Shown piece after piece: positions 43,706 through 52,202 of a stretch of 64,000 nucleotides of DNA (the first letter of the stretch is position 1; each line of letters starts with the position of its first letter). A program made the position numbers and the translations under genes. The notes beneath the pieces were generated by a model, which saw only the letters and a program-made list of their open reading frames with translations, searched no databases and was not told the origin of the DNA. This stretch comes from Nocardia nova SH22a (GTDB lineage Bacteria > Actinomycetota > Actinomycetes > Mycobacteriales > Mycobacteriaceae). The DNA lies in contig NZ_CP006850.1 in the NCBI RefSeq assembly GCF_000523235.1, positions 7,192,001-7,256,000 of the forward strand, read 5' to 3'.

Positions 43706-44491
43706 TCAACGCACATCACGGCCGAGCGTCCCGGCGGCCAGGAACATCGGCACGGCCAAGAGCAACCGGTCACGCTCACAGCGCCGGGTCTGTTCGGCGA
43801 TCCATCCGGCCGCCTCGTCCGGAGTTGTCGCCCCCACGGCGGCGGCGGTGTCGGCGAGGCGGGTCAGCATCGGCAGCATGCGCGCATCGGTGCAGATCCC
43901 GGTGCGCACTTCCACCGATACTTCGGTGAAACCGTTGTCCAGCAAGGTATTTCGGTACCGTCGCGCCGCGCGGGGATTGGTGATCGCGTCGGCGCGGGCG
44001 GCGACAACGGTGCGGGTCAGCTCCGGCCGGTCGGAGTCGATGATCAGTGCGTCCCAGTCCTGCCCGAGGAGCACGATACGGCCGCCGGGTTTCAGGACTC
44101 GCCGCGCCTCGGCCAGGACGGCGGCCGGGTCGGCGAGTTCGTGGAACACCTTGTCGGCCCGGTAGCCGTGCATCGAATCCGATTCCAGCGGCAGCGAAGT
44201 CGCGTCCCCGATCCGAAAGTCGGCGCCGGGCCACCGGTGGCGGGCCGTCGCGATCATGGGCGCACCCGCATCGACGCCGACCGCCCGATACCCCCGGCGC
44301 GTCAATTCCGATACCGCACATCCGGCGCCGCAGCCGATGTCGACCACGGCGCCGGCGGGCGGCAGGTGCAGCAATTCGTAGGAGGCGGCCCGCAGTTCAC
44401 TCGCGGTGGGCAGGGTTTCGGCGGCGTCCAGCGCGCGGATGAGCGTCTCGTCCGCCGAGGGGCCGTCGTGGGTGGTATCGCCGATGGACAT
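43706..44491 (-). CDS. Class I SAM-dependent methyltransferase
   Basis: A 261-residue small-molecule methyltransferase. Motif I is VVDIGCGAGCA (49-59), with GVDAGAPMIATARHRWP and VLKPGGRIVLLGQDWDALII following. I chose ATG 44491 since the residues before it in the open frame are antisense to the MerR gene. Its start is only 28 bases from the MerR start on the other strand. The substrate is unknown; MerR/methyltransferase pairs usually concern self-protection or stress signalling. Confidence 0.84.
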   Translation of the reverse strand: MSIGDTTHDGPSADETLIRALDAAETLPTASELRAASYELLHLPPAGAVVDIGCGAGCAVSELTRRGYRAVGVDAGAPMIATARHRWPGADFRIGDATSLPLESDSMHGYRADKVFHELADPAAVLAEARRVLKPGGRIVLLGQDWDALIIDSDRPELTRTVVAARADAITNPRAARRYRNTLLDNGFTEVSVEVRTGICTDARMLPMLTRLADTAAAVGATTPDEAAGWIAEQTRRCERDRLLLAVPMFLAAGTLGRDVR

Positions 44492-44504
44492 ACCGCCGAT
44501 GGTG

Positions 44505-44517
44505 CGACTTAATGTCG
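44505..44517. promoter_or_regulatory. Small dyad between MerR and methyltransferase
   Basis: CGAC-TTAAT-GTCG is a 13-bp interrupted palindrome that occupies almost half of the 28-bp gap between the two divergent starts. It could be part of a MerR-type operator, but MerR dyads are usually longer. Confidence 0.3.
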
Positions 44518-44519
44518 GG

Positions 44520-44927
44520 ATGAGGTCAACACCCGAGGATGCGGAATCCGGAATCGGAGCGGTCGCCCGGCGCTTCGGCCTCGCCGAACACGTCCTGCGG
44601 CACTGGGAGTCGGAAGGGCTACTGGAACCCGCCCGGGACACGGCCGGTCGGCGCCGTTACCGCACCGCCGATCTCGTGCGGGTCGCGATGATCCTGCGCG
44701 CGAAACAGGCGGGACTCGGACTGGAGGCGATCCGGGAGATGTTCGAGGCGCCGGTTCACCGACGCGAAATATTGCGGCGGCAGCGGGCCGCGCTCACCGC
44801 CACCATCGCCGCCGCGCAATCCGCCCTCACCCTGGTCGACTGCGCACTCGACTGCGAGCACGACGATTTCACGCGGTGCCCGCATTTCCACGCCGCCGTC
44901 GCCGAACACCTCGGTGGCGAGCCGTGA
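44520..44927 (+). CDS. MerR family regulator with Cys/His-rich tail
   Basis: A 135-residue MerR protein. The winged HTH begins IGAVARRFGLAEHVLRHWESEGLL (12-35). A coiled-coil dimer helix (about 82-107) is followed by CALDCEHDDFTRCPHFH with Cys108, Cys112, Cys120, His114 and His122, a probable metal or redox site. ATG 44520 is used; an in-frame ATG at 44499 is a second choice. Divergent from the methyltransferase gene, which it probably controls. Confidence 0.85.
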   Translation: MRSTPEDAESGIGAVARRFGLAEHVLRHWESEGLLEPARDTAGRRRYRTADLVRVAMILRAKQAGLGLEAIREMFEAPVHRREILRRQRAALTATIAAAQSALTLVDCALDCEHDDFTRCPHFHAAVAEHLGGEP

Positions 44928-44946
44928 CCGGCTCGCCACCGCGATA

Positions 44947-46398
44947 TCAGAGCTGCGCCCAGACCGATTTCGTCTGCATGTACGCCTCGACGCCCTCGCG
45001 GCCGAACTCGTGGCCCCAGCCGGACTGCTTGTAACCGCCGAAGGGGACGCCGTGGTCGAAGACCAGCTGGCAGTTCAGCGTGACCGTACCCGCCTGCAGT
45101 CGCTTCGCGAGGCGGTGGGCGCGACTGAGATTATTGGTCCAGACCGTGGCCGCCAGACCGTAAGTGGTGTCGTTGGCCAGCGCCACGGCCTCGTCGTCGT
45201 CATCGAACGGCAGGATCGGCACCACCGGGCCGAAGATCTCCTCCCGGTAGAGGCGCAGGTTCGTGTCGACATTGGTCAGCACCGTGGGGTGCACGAAGTA
45301 GCCCTTGCGGTCCAGGCGGTGCCCGCCGGTCACCACCTCGACCCCGGCCTTCTTACCCTCGTCGAGGTAGCCCAGCACGCGGGTGAGCTGCTTCTGGCTG
45401 ATGAGCGGTCCGCTTCCGGCGCCCTCGGAGGGCCCGCCCAGTTTGAACGAATTGGCAATCGCGGCAATACCTTCCACGACCTGTTCGTAGACGCTTCGCT
45501 GCACGAAGATGCGGGAGCCGCAGACACAGCCCTGGCCGGAATGGACGAAGATGCCCATCGCGGCCATCATGATCGCCATGTTCAGATCGGCGTCGTCGTA
45601 GATCAGCACCGGCGATTTACCGCCGAGTTCGAGCATGACCTTCTTGAGGTTGCCCGCCGACGCCTCGACGATCTTCTTGCCGACCTCGGTCGATCCGGTG
45701 AAGGCGATCTTCTCCACATCCGGATGTGCGGTCAGTTGCGCGCCCGCGGTGTGACCGTAGCCGGTGATCAGGTTGACCACGCCCTCCGGCACACCGGCCT
45801 CGGCGATGAGCCGGTCCAGCAGCAGCGCCGACAGCGGCGTCTCCTCGGCGGGCTTGACGATACTGCTGCATCCCGCCGCCAGCGCCGGAGCGACCTTGGC
45901 GCAGGCGTTGAAGATCGGCCCGTTCCACGGGAAGATCAGTCCCACAACGCCGTACGGCTCCTTGCGGGTGTAGGCGTGCATCTCGGCGAAGGATCCCGAG
46001 ACGCCGCCTTCCATCTGCACCTCGTGGGCGGTGCCGTTGACCTTGGTGCACCAGCCCGCGTAGTAGCGGAAGAATTCGGCGCAGGTGGGCACGATCATCC
46101 GGGCCTGCTCGATGGGCATGCCGGTGTTCAGCGAGTCGAGCTGCGCGAACTCCTCGGCGTGCTCGTCCATCAGATCGGCGATGCGCCACATGACCTTGGC
46201 CCGCTGCCGGTCCGGCAGGCCGTTCCACACCCCCGCGTCGAACGAGGTCCGCGCCCGGGACACCGCATCGTTGACGGCATCCTCACCGGCATCGGTGAAT
46301 TCGGTGATCTGTTCCTCGGTCACGGGATCGATGACCGGGATCACGTCGCCCTTACCGGGCCGCTGACGTAGTTCGTCCAGTACCGACTGCAATGCCAT
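44947..46398 (-). CDS. NAD(P)-dependent aldehyde dehydrogenase
   Basis: A 483-residue ALDH of the retinal/betaine-aldehyde class. Asn159 (FPWNG), the cofactor motif FTGSTEVGK, Glu257 (LELGGKSP) and the nucleophile Cys291 (GQGCVCG) are all in place. ATG 46398 is preceded by GGAAGGAAGG. It is convergent with the MerR gene and stands alone. The aldehyde is not identifiable. Confidence 0.93.
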   Translation of the reverse strand: MALQSVLDELRQRPGKGDVIPVIDPVTEEQITEFTDAGEDAVNDAVSRARTSFDAGVWNGLPDRQRAKVMWRIADLMDEHAEEFAQLDSLNTGMPIEQARMIVPTCAEFFRYYAGWCTKVNGTAHEVQMEGGVSGSFAEMHAYTRKEPYGVVGLIFPWNGPIFNACAKVAPALAAGCSSIVKPAEETPLSALLLDRLIAEAGVPEGVVNLITGYGHTAGAQLTAHPDVEKIAFTGSTEVGKKIVEASAGNLKKVMLELGGKSPVLIYDDADLNMAIMMAAMGIFVHSGQGCVCGSRIFVQRSVYEQVVEGIAAIANSFKLGGPSEGAGSGPLISQKQLTRVLGYLDEGKKAGVEVVTGGHRLDRKGYFVHPTVLTNVDTNLRLYREEIFGPVVPILPFDDDDEAVALANDTTYGLAATVWTNNLSRAHRLAKRLQAGTVTLNCQLVFDHGVPFGGYKQSGWGHEFGREGVEAYMQTKSVWAQL

Positions 46399-46506
46399 CG
46401 CGGATCCTTCCTTCCGGCCGCGTGGGGCATCGAGCCCGTCCGGCCGCGCGGCACCACCGTCGGCGGCGATGCCGATGAAATTTAGCTCTGCAAATTCGAG
46501 TGGGTC

Positions 46507-46524
46507 ATTCTCTAGAGCGAGAAT
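46507..46524. promoter_or_regulatory. 18-bp dyad upstream of the aldehyde dehydrogenase
   Basis: ATTCTC-TAGAGC-GAGAAT lies in the 276-bp space between the divergent aldehyde-dehydrogenase and secreted-protein genes, about 110 bases before the dehydrogenase start. The surrounding stretch is locally AT-rich. A regulator site is plausible, but no regulator gene adjoins. Confidence 0.35.
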
Positions 46525-46674
46525 ATCATTTCCATCAGAAGAGTGGCAGGGCGCGGTACGTTCGTTCCCGCGCGGGCTACGCCCGTGGATCGACCCGGTT
46601 TGCCGCGACCTCGGCACAGGCGAGATCTCGGCATGCGGCTGAACTCGATGGATCAACCGATCGGAGCCGGATCA

Positions 46675-47106
46675 ATGCTCATTCGTCATATCGCGGCCGG
46701 GGCCGCGCTCCTCGCCGCCGCACTCTGCGCGGCGCCCACTGCGGCCTCGGCCGACGACCCCGAATTCCCCCGCAACGGAGTGATTCCGGGCGGCACGTAT
46801 CACATCACCCGGCACCCGGCGAATGTGCTGGGGTCGCCGATGGAGAACTGCGATCTGCAGGTCTTCACCGACGGCGTGGTCGTGGTTCTGGTGTGCCCGA
46901 CCTGGTCGAGGACGGGACGGCAGATCCCGGTGGGGCCGGACGAAGTGTATGTGGCATACGACCCGCAGCCCTTCCCCACGCCCTTCGGGATGGATCTGCG
47001 CGATATCGATCCGCGCCAAGGACATTGGATCGGCACGCTGAACATCGCCCGCACCCCGGTGAGCGCGCCCTATCCGATCGCGGGCGTCACGTTGCAGCGC
47101 GCCTGA
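46675..47106 (+). CDS. Small secreted protein, unknown function
   Basis: A 143-residue exported protein. The signal peptide LIRHIAAGAALLAAALCAAP ends in TAASA before DDPEF. The mature part (GGTYHITRHPANVLGSP, CDLQVFTDGVVVVLVCP) has two Cys that could form a disulfide. I do not recognise the family. ATG 46675 is chosen because the signal peptide begins there; longer in-frame starts would add an unrelated Arg-rich stretch. Confidence 0.7.
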   Translation: MLIRHIAAGAALLAAALCAAPTAASADDPEFPRNGVIPGGTYHITRHPANVLGSPMENCDLQVFTDGVVVVLVCPTWSRTGRQIPVGPDEVYVAYDPQPFPTPFGMDLRDIDPRQGHWIGTLNIARTPVSAPYPIAGVTLQRA

Positions 47107-47196
47107 ATCCGGTCGGGCGCCGGGATGTCACACTCCGGCGCCCGGCATCGTCACCCTGACGACCACCTGCTCAGGGTGAACGAAGGGACCACTGCC

Positions 47197-47544
47197 ATGG
47201 ATATCGCGTACTACATCGTCGGCGTCGCCGCCGCGCTGTGGATCGGCTTCTCGGGCTATTCGCTGTTCAACAAGAGCGAATTCGTCGTCGAACCACTGAA
47301 CACCTACGGTGTCCCGCGCAGCTGGTGGAACTGGCTGGCAGCGGCGAAATCGGCTGGCGCACTGGGCCTGATCGCCGGATTCTTCGTACCCGCCGTCGGC
47401 GTCGCCGCCGCGATCGGCCTGATCCTGTACTTCCTCGGCGCGGTGGCCACCACGCTACGAGCCCACTCGTACTCGACCACGATCTTCCCGGCCCTGTACC
47501 TGATCCCGGCAGCCGCCACGCTCGCACTGCAACTGGCCCGCTGA
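47197..47544 (+). CDS. DoxX-like integral membrane protein
   Basis: A 115-residue protein with four hydrophobic helices. The pattern FSGYSLFNKSEFV, then AAKSAGALGLIAGFFVPAVG and HSYSTTIFPALYLIPAAAT is that of DoxX family proteins, small membrane proteins tied to redox or thiol stress in some actinomycetes. ATG 47197 follows AAGGGA. It appears to be transcribed alone. Confidence 0.8.
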   Translation: MDIAYYIVGVAAALWIGFSGYSLFNKSEFVVEPLNTYGVPRSWWNWLAAAKSAGALGLIAGFFVPAVGVAAAIGLILYFLGAVATTLRAHSYSTTIFPALYLIPAAATLALQLAR

Positions 47545-47615
47545 CCTGCAAGTTCGTCTCAGGTCCGGGCAGGCATCGATGCCGGAACCGGGCCGGGAGC
47601 GGCTACCATTGCGGT

Positions 47616-48266
47616 ATGCCGCCTCCCCTCACTCGGCCCGACCTCCCGGAGCGTATGACCTGGGAGGAGCTCGAGAAGTTACCGGCGGAAATCGCCGAAC
47701 AGATCGAGCTGTGGGACGGTCGCGTGGTGTGGGTGCGGCGCGGGCCCGCCGAGCATCAGACCTTTTCGAATCTGTTGTGGAGCGGTCTGCGCCGCTGTGC
47801 AGGACAGCACACCATCGCAAATCCGGAGCAGTGCTGGAAGTCGACCACCGAGACCAACGTTTTCCTCGGTAGCACTGGTAAGTCCAACTTCCTCACACCC
47901 GACTTCCTTGTGCATCGCTGCCTCGATCAGCCCTATCAAGACGTCCGCGCATCGGATGCCCTGCTGGTCGGTGAAGTGTTGTCCCCCTCGAACACTCAAT
48001 CCGACATGGAGGCCGAGAAGGCCAGGTACGCCAGTGCCGGGATTCCCTGGTACTGGGAGGTGATCCTCGATCGCAATGCCAGCGCCATAGCGACGGTACG
48101 CGCCTTCGCCCTGGAGACCGGCTACGGTCGGCTACCCCCAGGAGTTCGGCCGCTGCGTTCGGCCAACTACCTGGTCGCCGGGGAGTGGTCACATGACGAT
48201 CCGGACGGCGTCGTCACGGAATTTCCGTTCCCCATCAGAATTCCCTGGTCCGAACTCGAATACTGA
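47616..48266 (+). CDS. Uma2 family (DUF820) nuclease-fold protein
   Basis: A 216-residue PD-(D/E)XK-fold protein. Candidate active-site residues are Asp96 (TPDFLVH), Glu120 (VGEVLSP) and Lys135 (EAEKARYASAGI), followed by the conserved IPWYWEVI. Uma2 proteins are common in actinomycetes and cyanobacteria with unknown biological roles. It stands alone. A 17-bp palindrome GTCTCGCT-G-AGCGAGAC (48288-48304) lies just past its stop and could be a terminator or operator. Confidence 0.85.
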   Translation: MPPPLTRPDLPERMTWEELEKLPAEIAEQIELWDGRVVWVRRGPAEHQTFSNLLWSGLRRCAGQHTIANPEQCWKSTTETNVFLGSTGKSNFLTPDFLVHRCLDQPYQDVRASDALLVGEVLSPSNTQSDMEAEKARYASAGIPWYWEVILDRNASAIATVRAFALETGYGRLPPGVRPLRSANYLVAGEWSHDDPDGVVTEFPFPIRIPWSELEY

Positions 48267-48427
48267 GCCGTCCGATACGGAAAAGCTGTCTCGCTGAGCG
48301 AGACTCGTGCCGCTGCCTGCGAACACTCCGCGTTACGGTCGGCTCCCCGAAGATCCTGCGTCACAGCGTGATCGACGACGGGGCCGGGTGTCACGAGTGC
48401 CCGGGGGATCCAAACAAGGGGCGCGCC

Positions 48428-49138
48428 ATGAGGATTCGGATCGCCGCTATCGCGGTGGCATGTGCGGCAACGGTGGTCACCTCCACGGTGATCACGGCGG
48501 GGAATTCGGGGGCGGAGCCGGTGCCGGGGGTGGTCTCGTATCATGCCCGGCTCACCGGCTCCAGTGTGACGGTCGATGTGGAGCAGGGTTCGTTCGCGCT
48601 CGATTCCGCGGGGCGGGTCGCGGTGCGCGACAGTGCGGGGCGGGTGCTCGACTCGCTGCCCCTCACCTACTCGGTCGGCGATCAGCAACTGCCGATCTAC
48701 GCCCGGATCGATTCGGACGCAACGACTCTCACGCTCACGCCCGATACCGCCGAGCTGCGCCGCGACGCTCTCGTCCCGGTCGCCTCACCGCTCGAGAACC
48801 AGCTCGCGATGAACGATCTGATCAACGCGGTGAGTATCGGCACCTCCGTCGGCGCACTCCTCGGCACGGCGGTGGGCGGGGCTCTGGGCATCGGGCTCGG
48901 AGTCGTGCTGGCCGGTGCCTCGTGTGCCGTGCTGAGCGTGGGGTGTGTGATCGCGGTCCTGCCGATCGTCAGCCTGGCGGGCGCCGCGGGTGGGATCGCG
49001 GGGCTGGTGCTGGGCGGCGGGCCGAGTACCGCATTCGGGGTCTATCGCTATCTCATGACGATCACCGCGCCGCCGGGAGGTAGTGAATACGCCCCGGACC
49101 TGCGCGGCCGTCCAGGCGTCCCGGACACCGGGCGCTGA
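48428..49138 (+). CDS. Secreted glycine-rich protein, tandem paralogue 1
   Basis: A 236-residue exported protein. A signal peptide (RIRIAAIAVACAATVVTSTV) is followed by a beta-rich domain (VDVEQGSFALDSAGRVAVRD; LENQLAMNDLINAVS) and then a long glycine/alanine-rich hydrophobic region (about 135-205) containing glycine-zipper-like spacing, such as GALLGTAVGGALGIGLG. It is similar in layout to the next gene. The family resembles unnamed nocardial secreted proteins. ATG 48428 follows AAGGGG. Confidence 0.72.
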   Translation: MRIRIAAIAVACAATVVTSTVITAGNSGAEPVPGVVSYHARLTGSSVTVDVEQGSFALDSAGRVAVRDSAGRVLDSLPLTYSVGDQQLPIYARIDSDATTLTLTPDTAELRRDALVPVASPLENQLAMNDLINAVSIGTSVGALLGTAVGGALGIGLGVVLAGASCAVLSVGCVIAVLPIVSLAGAAGGIAGLVLGGGPSTAFGVYRYLMTITAPPGGSEYAPDLRGRPGVPDTGR

Positions 49139-49151
49139 GTGGGAGGCGATG

Positions 49152-49871
49152 ATGTTCGCACGCGCACTCGCCGCCGGAACCGCGGCACTCGCCGCGACCG
49201 TCACGATCGCGGTCACGGCAACCGCGCAGCCGCCGACGCCCGATGTCGAAATATCCGCTGCGGCTGTGGTTCTCAGCGGATTCGCGCCCGGTGGTTTCGC
49301 TCCCGGACCGGACGGATCGATCCTCGTCACCGCGGCGGGCGCGACCCTGCCGACGACGTTCGCTCTCGACGGCGTCACCCATCGCATCGACGCGCGGATC
49401 GGCGAGGGCGGGCGCACGCTCACCCTGACGCCCGAAATCGCCGCGCGTCCGGTCGCGTCCGCCATGGAGAATCAGTTGGCGCTCAACGATTTCGCGACCC
49501 TGATGTCGCGCGGTCCCGTCGTCGGCACGGTGATCGGCACGGTCGTGGGCGCCCTCGTCGGCGCACTCGTGGGAGCGAGCACCTGCCTGGTGGTCGGACC
49601 CGCGTGTATCGCGACGATTCCGGCGGCGATCCTCGCCTTCGCCGGTGGTGGCGGCGTCGCGGGCACCGTCCTGATCGGTGGCGGCACGCTGGCCGTGGGA
49701 TTGTGGAACTTCCTGACGGTGCTCCAGGCGGCCCCCGGGCAGAGCAGTTACGCGGGCCAGGGCGGTCTGCTCGATCCGAACGGCACCGGGGCCCCGGACG
49801 CACAGCTGCAACTCCCGAGCGGTTCGGCGAACGGGCTCGGCGCCGGATCCAGTTCCGGATCGGGTCGCTGA
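49152..49871 (+). CDS. Secreted glycine-rich protein, tandem paralogue 2
   Basis: A 239-residue protein sharing with the previous one a signal peptide, the segment MENQLALNDFATLMS (compare LENQLAMNDLINAVS) and a glycine-zipper-like stretch GPVVGTVIGTVVGALVGALVG. A Cys pair, STCLVV and ACIATI, matches SCAVLS and GCVIAV in paralogue 1. It ends in a Gly/Ser-rich tail. The first gene ends 13 bases upstream, so they form an operon. ATG 49152 has GGAGG at five bases. Confidence 0.72.
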   Translation: MFARALAAGTAALAATVTIAVTATAQPPTPDVEISAAAVVLSGFAPGGFAPGPDGSILVTAAGATLPTTFALDGVTHRIDARIGEGGRTLTLTPEIAARPVASAMENQLALNDFATLMSRGPVVGTVIGTVVGALVGALVGASTCLVVGPACIATIPAAILAFAGGGGVAGTVLIGGGTLAVGLWNFLTVLQAAPGQSSYAGQGGLLDPNGTGAPDAQLQLPSGSANGLGAGSSSGSGR

Positions 49872-49945
49872 CAAGTCATCGCGCCGGGCGTACCGAATGG
49901 ATAACTTGCCCCTCGCCCACCGACGGCGGCTCCTACCATCGGAAG

Positions 49946-50722
49946 ATGTCCGAGGTAGCCGCAACACCGCTACCACTGTCGATGCTCGAACGCGCCACCC
50001 TCGTGATGGAGCTGTTCCAAGGGGTCGACCGGCATCTCACCCTCGGGCAGATCGCCGTCCGCACCCATCTGCCCCGCGCCACCGCCCATCGCATCGTGCG
50101 GCAGTTGTTGCAGCTGGAATGGCTCACCCACGACGCGGACGGTTACGCGCTGGGCCGCCGGGTCCGGATCTGGAACACCGACACCGCCCGCCTGTCCCGC
50201 CTGCGCGCGTGCGCCGCGCCGGTGCTGCACGAATTGCTATTGGCCACCTCGGCCGTGGTGCATCTGGGCGCGCTCGACGGCGGTGAGCTGCTCTACCTGG
50301 ACAAACTGGGTGGTCGCGCGGCCACGGCGGTGCCCACCCGGGTCGGCAGCCGGATCGCCGCCCATCGCAGTACCCTCGGCCGGGTCGCCCTGGCGCAGTT
50401 GCCGCCGGAGGAGGTCGAGGCCCGCCTCACCGCCGTCGAGCCGGATCTCGATCTCGACGCACTCCATCGACGGTTGTGGCGAATCGACCGCAGCGCAACC
50501 GATTACGACGATCGCGAGTTCGGCCCCGGCCTCGCGGCGGTAGCGGTGGCCGTGGACGCGACCGCCGCGGTCGGTGTGGTCTGCGATCACCCCGCCGCCC
50601 TGCGCCGGATCGCGCCCCGAGTCCGCGCCGCCGCCAAGGAGATCCGCGCCGCCCTCACCGCGCGGCCACGGCAGGTGAGCGACCACCACCTACCGACCGC
50701 ACACCACCGCGACATCCGCTGA
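49946..50722 (+). CDS. IclR family transcriptional regulator
   Basis: A 258-residue IclR protein. The HTH at about 12-70 includes LGQIAVRTHLPRATAHRIVRQLLQLEWL; the effector-binding GAF-like domain contains VVHLGALDGGELLYLDKLGG and AHRSTLGRVALA. It is transcribed on its own ahead of the sirtuin gene with 51 bases between. Which catabolic genes it governs is not evident here. Confidence 0.88.
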   Translation: MSEVAATPLPLSMLERATLVMELFQGVDRHLTLGQIAVRTHLPRATAHRIVRQLLQLEWLTHDADGYALGRRVRIWNTDTARLSRLRACAAPVLHELLLATSAVVHLGALDGGELLYLDKLGGRAATAVPTRVGSRIAAHRSTLGRVALAQLPPEEVEARLTAVEPDLDLDALHRRLWRIDRSATDYDDREFGPGLAAVAVAVDATAAVGVVCDHPAALRRIAPRVRAAAKEIRAALTARPRQVSDHHLPTAHHRDIR

Positions 50723-50773
50723 CCCGCGCCCGCCGCGGCATCGGTACCTTGCGCGGACTCGTAACCTGGACTC

Positions 50774-51715
50774 ATGCCCGATCTCGTGACCACCCCGGCC
50801 GAGCGCGCGGCCGAGGTCCTGGCCGGTCGCCGGATCGTGGTGCTGACCGGGGCCGGAGTGTCCACCGACAGCGGGATCCCGGACTACCGGGGCCCGGACT
50901 CTCCGCCGCGCACGCCGATGACCTATCAGCAGTTCGTCGGCGATCCGGTGTTCCGGCAGCGCTACTGGGCGCGCAATCACGTCGGCTGGCGGCGGATGGA
51001 CGCGGCCCGGCCGAATACGGGCCACCGGATGCTGGCGCGGCTGGAACGCGGCGGCGCGGTCACCGGTCTCATCACCCAGAATGTCGATCTGCTGCACACC
51101 AAGGCGGGCCATCGCCGCGTGATCGATCTGCACGGCAGCTACGCCCAGGTGCGGTGCCTGTCCTGCGATGACCTGACCTCCCGGATGACCCTCGCCGACC
51201 GGCTGGAGGCCGCCAATCCCGGATTCGCCGAATCGGCGACCGCCAGCGGTATCGAGGTGGCGCCCGACGCGGATGCGGTGGTCGACGACACAGCGGACTT
51301 CCGCATGGTCGACTGCGCGCGCTGCGGCGGCATGTTGAAGCCCGATATCGTCTACTTCGGCGAGAACGTTCCCAAAGATCGAGTGGCCGCGGCATTCTCG
51401 CTGGTCGACGCCGCCGACGCGATCCTGGTCGCGGGCTCCTCGCTGACGGTGATGTCCGGGCTGCGTTTCGTGCGGCACGCGGCGAAGCGCGGTAAACCGA
51501 TCGTGATCGTCAATCGCGGGCGGACCCGAGGCGACGAATTGGCCACCGTGCGAATGGATTCCGGTTGCTCGGCGACCCTCACCGCACTGGCGGAGACGCT
51601 CGCGCCGATCAGTGATACAGCGTCGGTTCGATCACCAGTCGGAACAGCGGCGAGTCGACACGTACCGGCGCCAACCGGGTCGGCGCCGTTGCCGAGTCGT
51701 CGCCCGGCGCGCTGA
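50774..51715 (+). CDS. Sir2 family NAD-dependent protein deacylase
   Basis: A sirtuin of up to 313 residues. GAGVSTDSGIPDYRG (26-40) binds NAD, TQNVD is at 101-105, His120 (DLHGSY) is the catalytic base, and Cys128/131 with Cys181/184 hold zinc. The fold ends near residue 280; the last 30 or so residues (after LAETLAPISD) are encoded in DNA that is antisense to a secreted-protein gene and look non-native, so the ORF runs 107 bases into it. Confidence 0.88.
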   Translation: MPDLVTTPAERAAEVLAGRRIVVLTGAGVSTDSGIPDYRGPDSPPRTPMTYQQFVGDPVFRQRYWARNHVGWRRMDAARPNTGHRMLARLERGGAVTGLITQNVDLLHTKAGHRRVIDLHGSYAQVRCLSCDDLTSRMTLADRLEAANPGFAESATASGIEVAPDADAVVDDTADFRMVDCARCGGMLKPDIVYFGENVPKDRVAAAFSLVDAADAILVAGSSLTVMSGLRFVRHAAKRGKPIVIVNRGRTRGDELATVRMDSGCSATLTALAETLAPISDTASVRSPVGTAASRHVPAPTGSAPLPSRRPAR

Positions 51716-52070
51716 ACACACAGTGCCCATTGGGGTTGATCACCAGATTCCCGCCGTCGGCCGCCCCGGGCACGGTGACCTCCGCCGCGCCGCGTAGTTC
51801 GACGGCCGAATGCGCCGGCACCGGAACCAACTCGTGTACCCAGGGTGCGATATAGGGGTGGGCCACGATGGTCGTCGATCCCGGAACGCGATCCACACCG
51901 ACCGGCGGAACCTGAATCGGCGACACGGCCGGCGTCAGGTTGTGCGCCTGGTCGTAACCGGATCCGTTCGCCGGCTGGGAATAGTCGGGCGTGAACGGCA
52001 GCGCGTGGGCGATCGTCGGCGCGAACAAGCTCGCGACCGCCCCGGTGACTATGGTGACGGCCATTCTCAT
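51609..52070 (-). CDS. Small secreted protein, unknown function
   Basis: A 153-residue exported protein with a signal peptide (VTIVTGAVASLFAPTIAHA) ending before LPFTPDY. The rest is proline-rich and beta-like (STTIVAHPYIAPWVHELVPV; LVINPNGHCVFSAPGDD). I do not recognise the family. It starts 82 bases past the ATP-synthase operon's terminator hairpin on the same strand, so it is a separate transcription unit. It overlaps the convergent sirtuin gene by 107 bases. Confidence 0.7.
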   Translation of the reverse strand: MRMAVTIVTGAVASLFAPTIAHALPFTPDYSQPANGSGYDQAHNLTPAVSPIQVPPVGVDRVPGSTTIVAHPYIAPWVHELVPVPAHSAVELRGAAEVTVPGAADGGNLVINPNGHCVFSAPGDDSATAPTRLAPVRVDSPLFRLVIEPTLYH

Positions 52071-52151
52071 GGGTGGATGATGCGCGCCGTCGTCGCCGGG
52101 GTCGAGACTTCCGCTCGGCGTGATCGCTGGACAGGCACCCGCGCGGGGGCG

Positions 52152-52192
52152 AAAAACGGATAGTCGGCGGACCGTGGTCCGCCGACTATCCG
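52152..52192 (-). terminator. Strong intrinsic terminator of the Fo operon
   Basis: Read on the minus strand, a 16-bp perfect stem (CGGATAGTCGGCGGAC with its complement, tetraloop) is followed at once by TTTTT (52152-52156). It lies 11 bases after the stop of the b' gene. This is a textbook rho-independent terminator and marks the real end of the transcript. Confidence 0.88.
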
Positions 52193-52202
52193 GGGAAGAT
52201 GT

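Noticed and set aside
48288..48304. 17-bp palindrome GTCTCGCT-G-AGCGAGAC as an operator
   Set aside because: No regulator gene adjoins it and it follows the Uma2 stop; it could equally be a weak terminator, so it is only mentioned with that gene.
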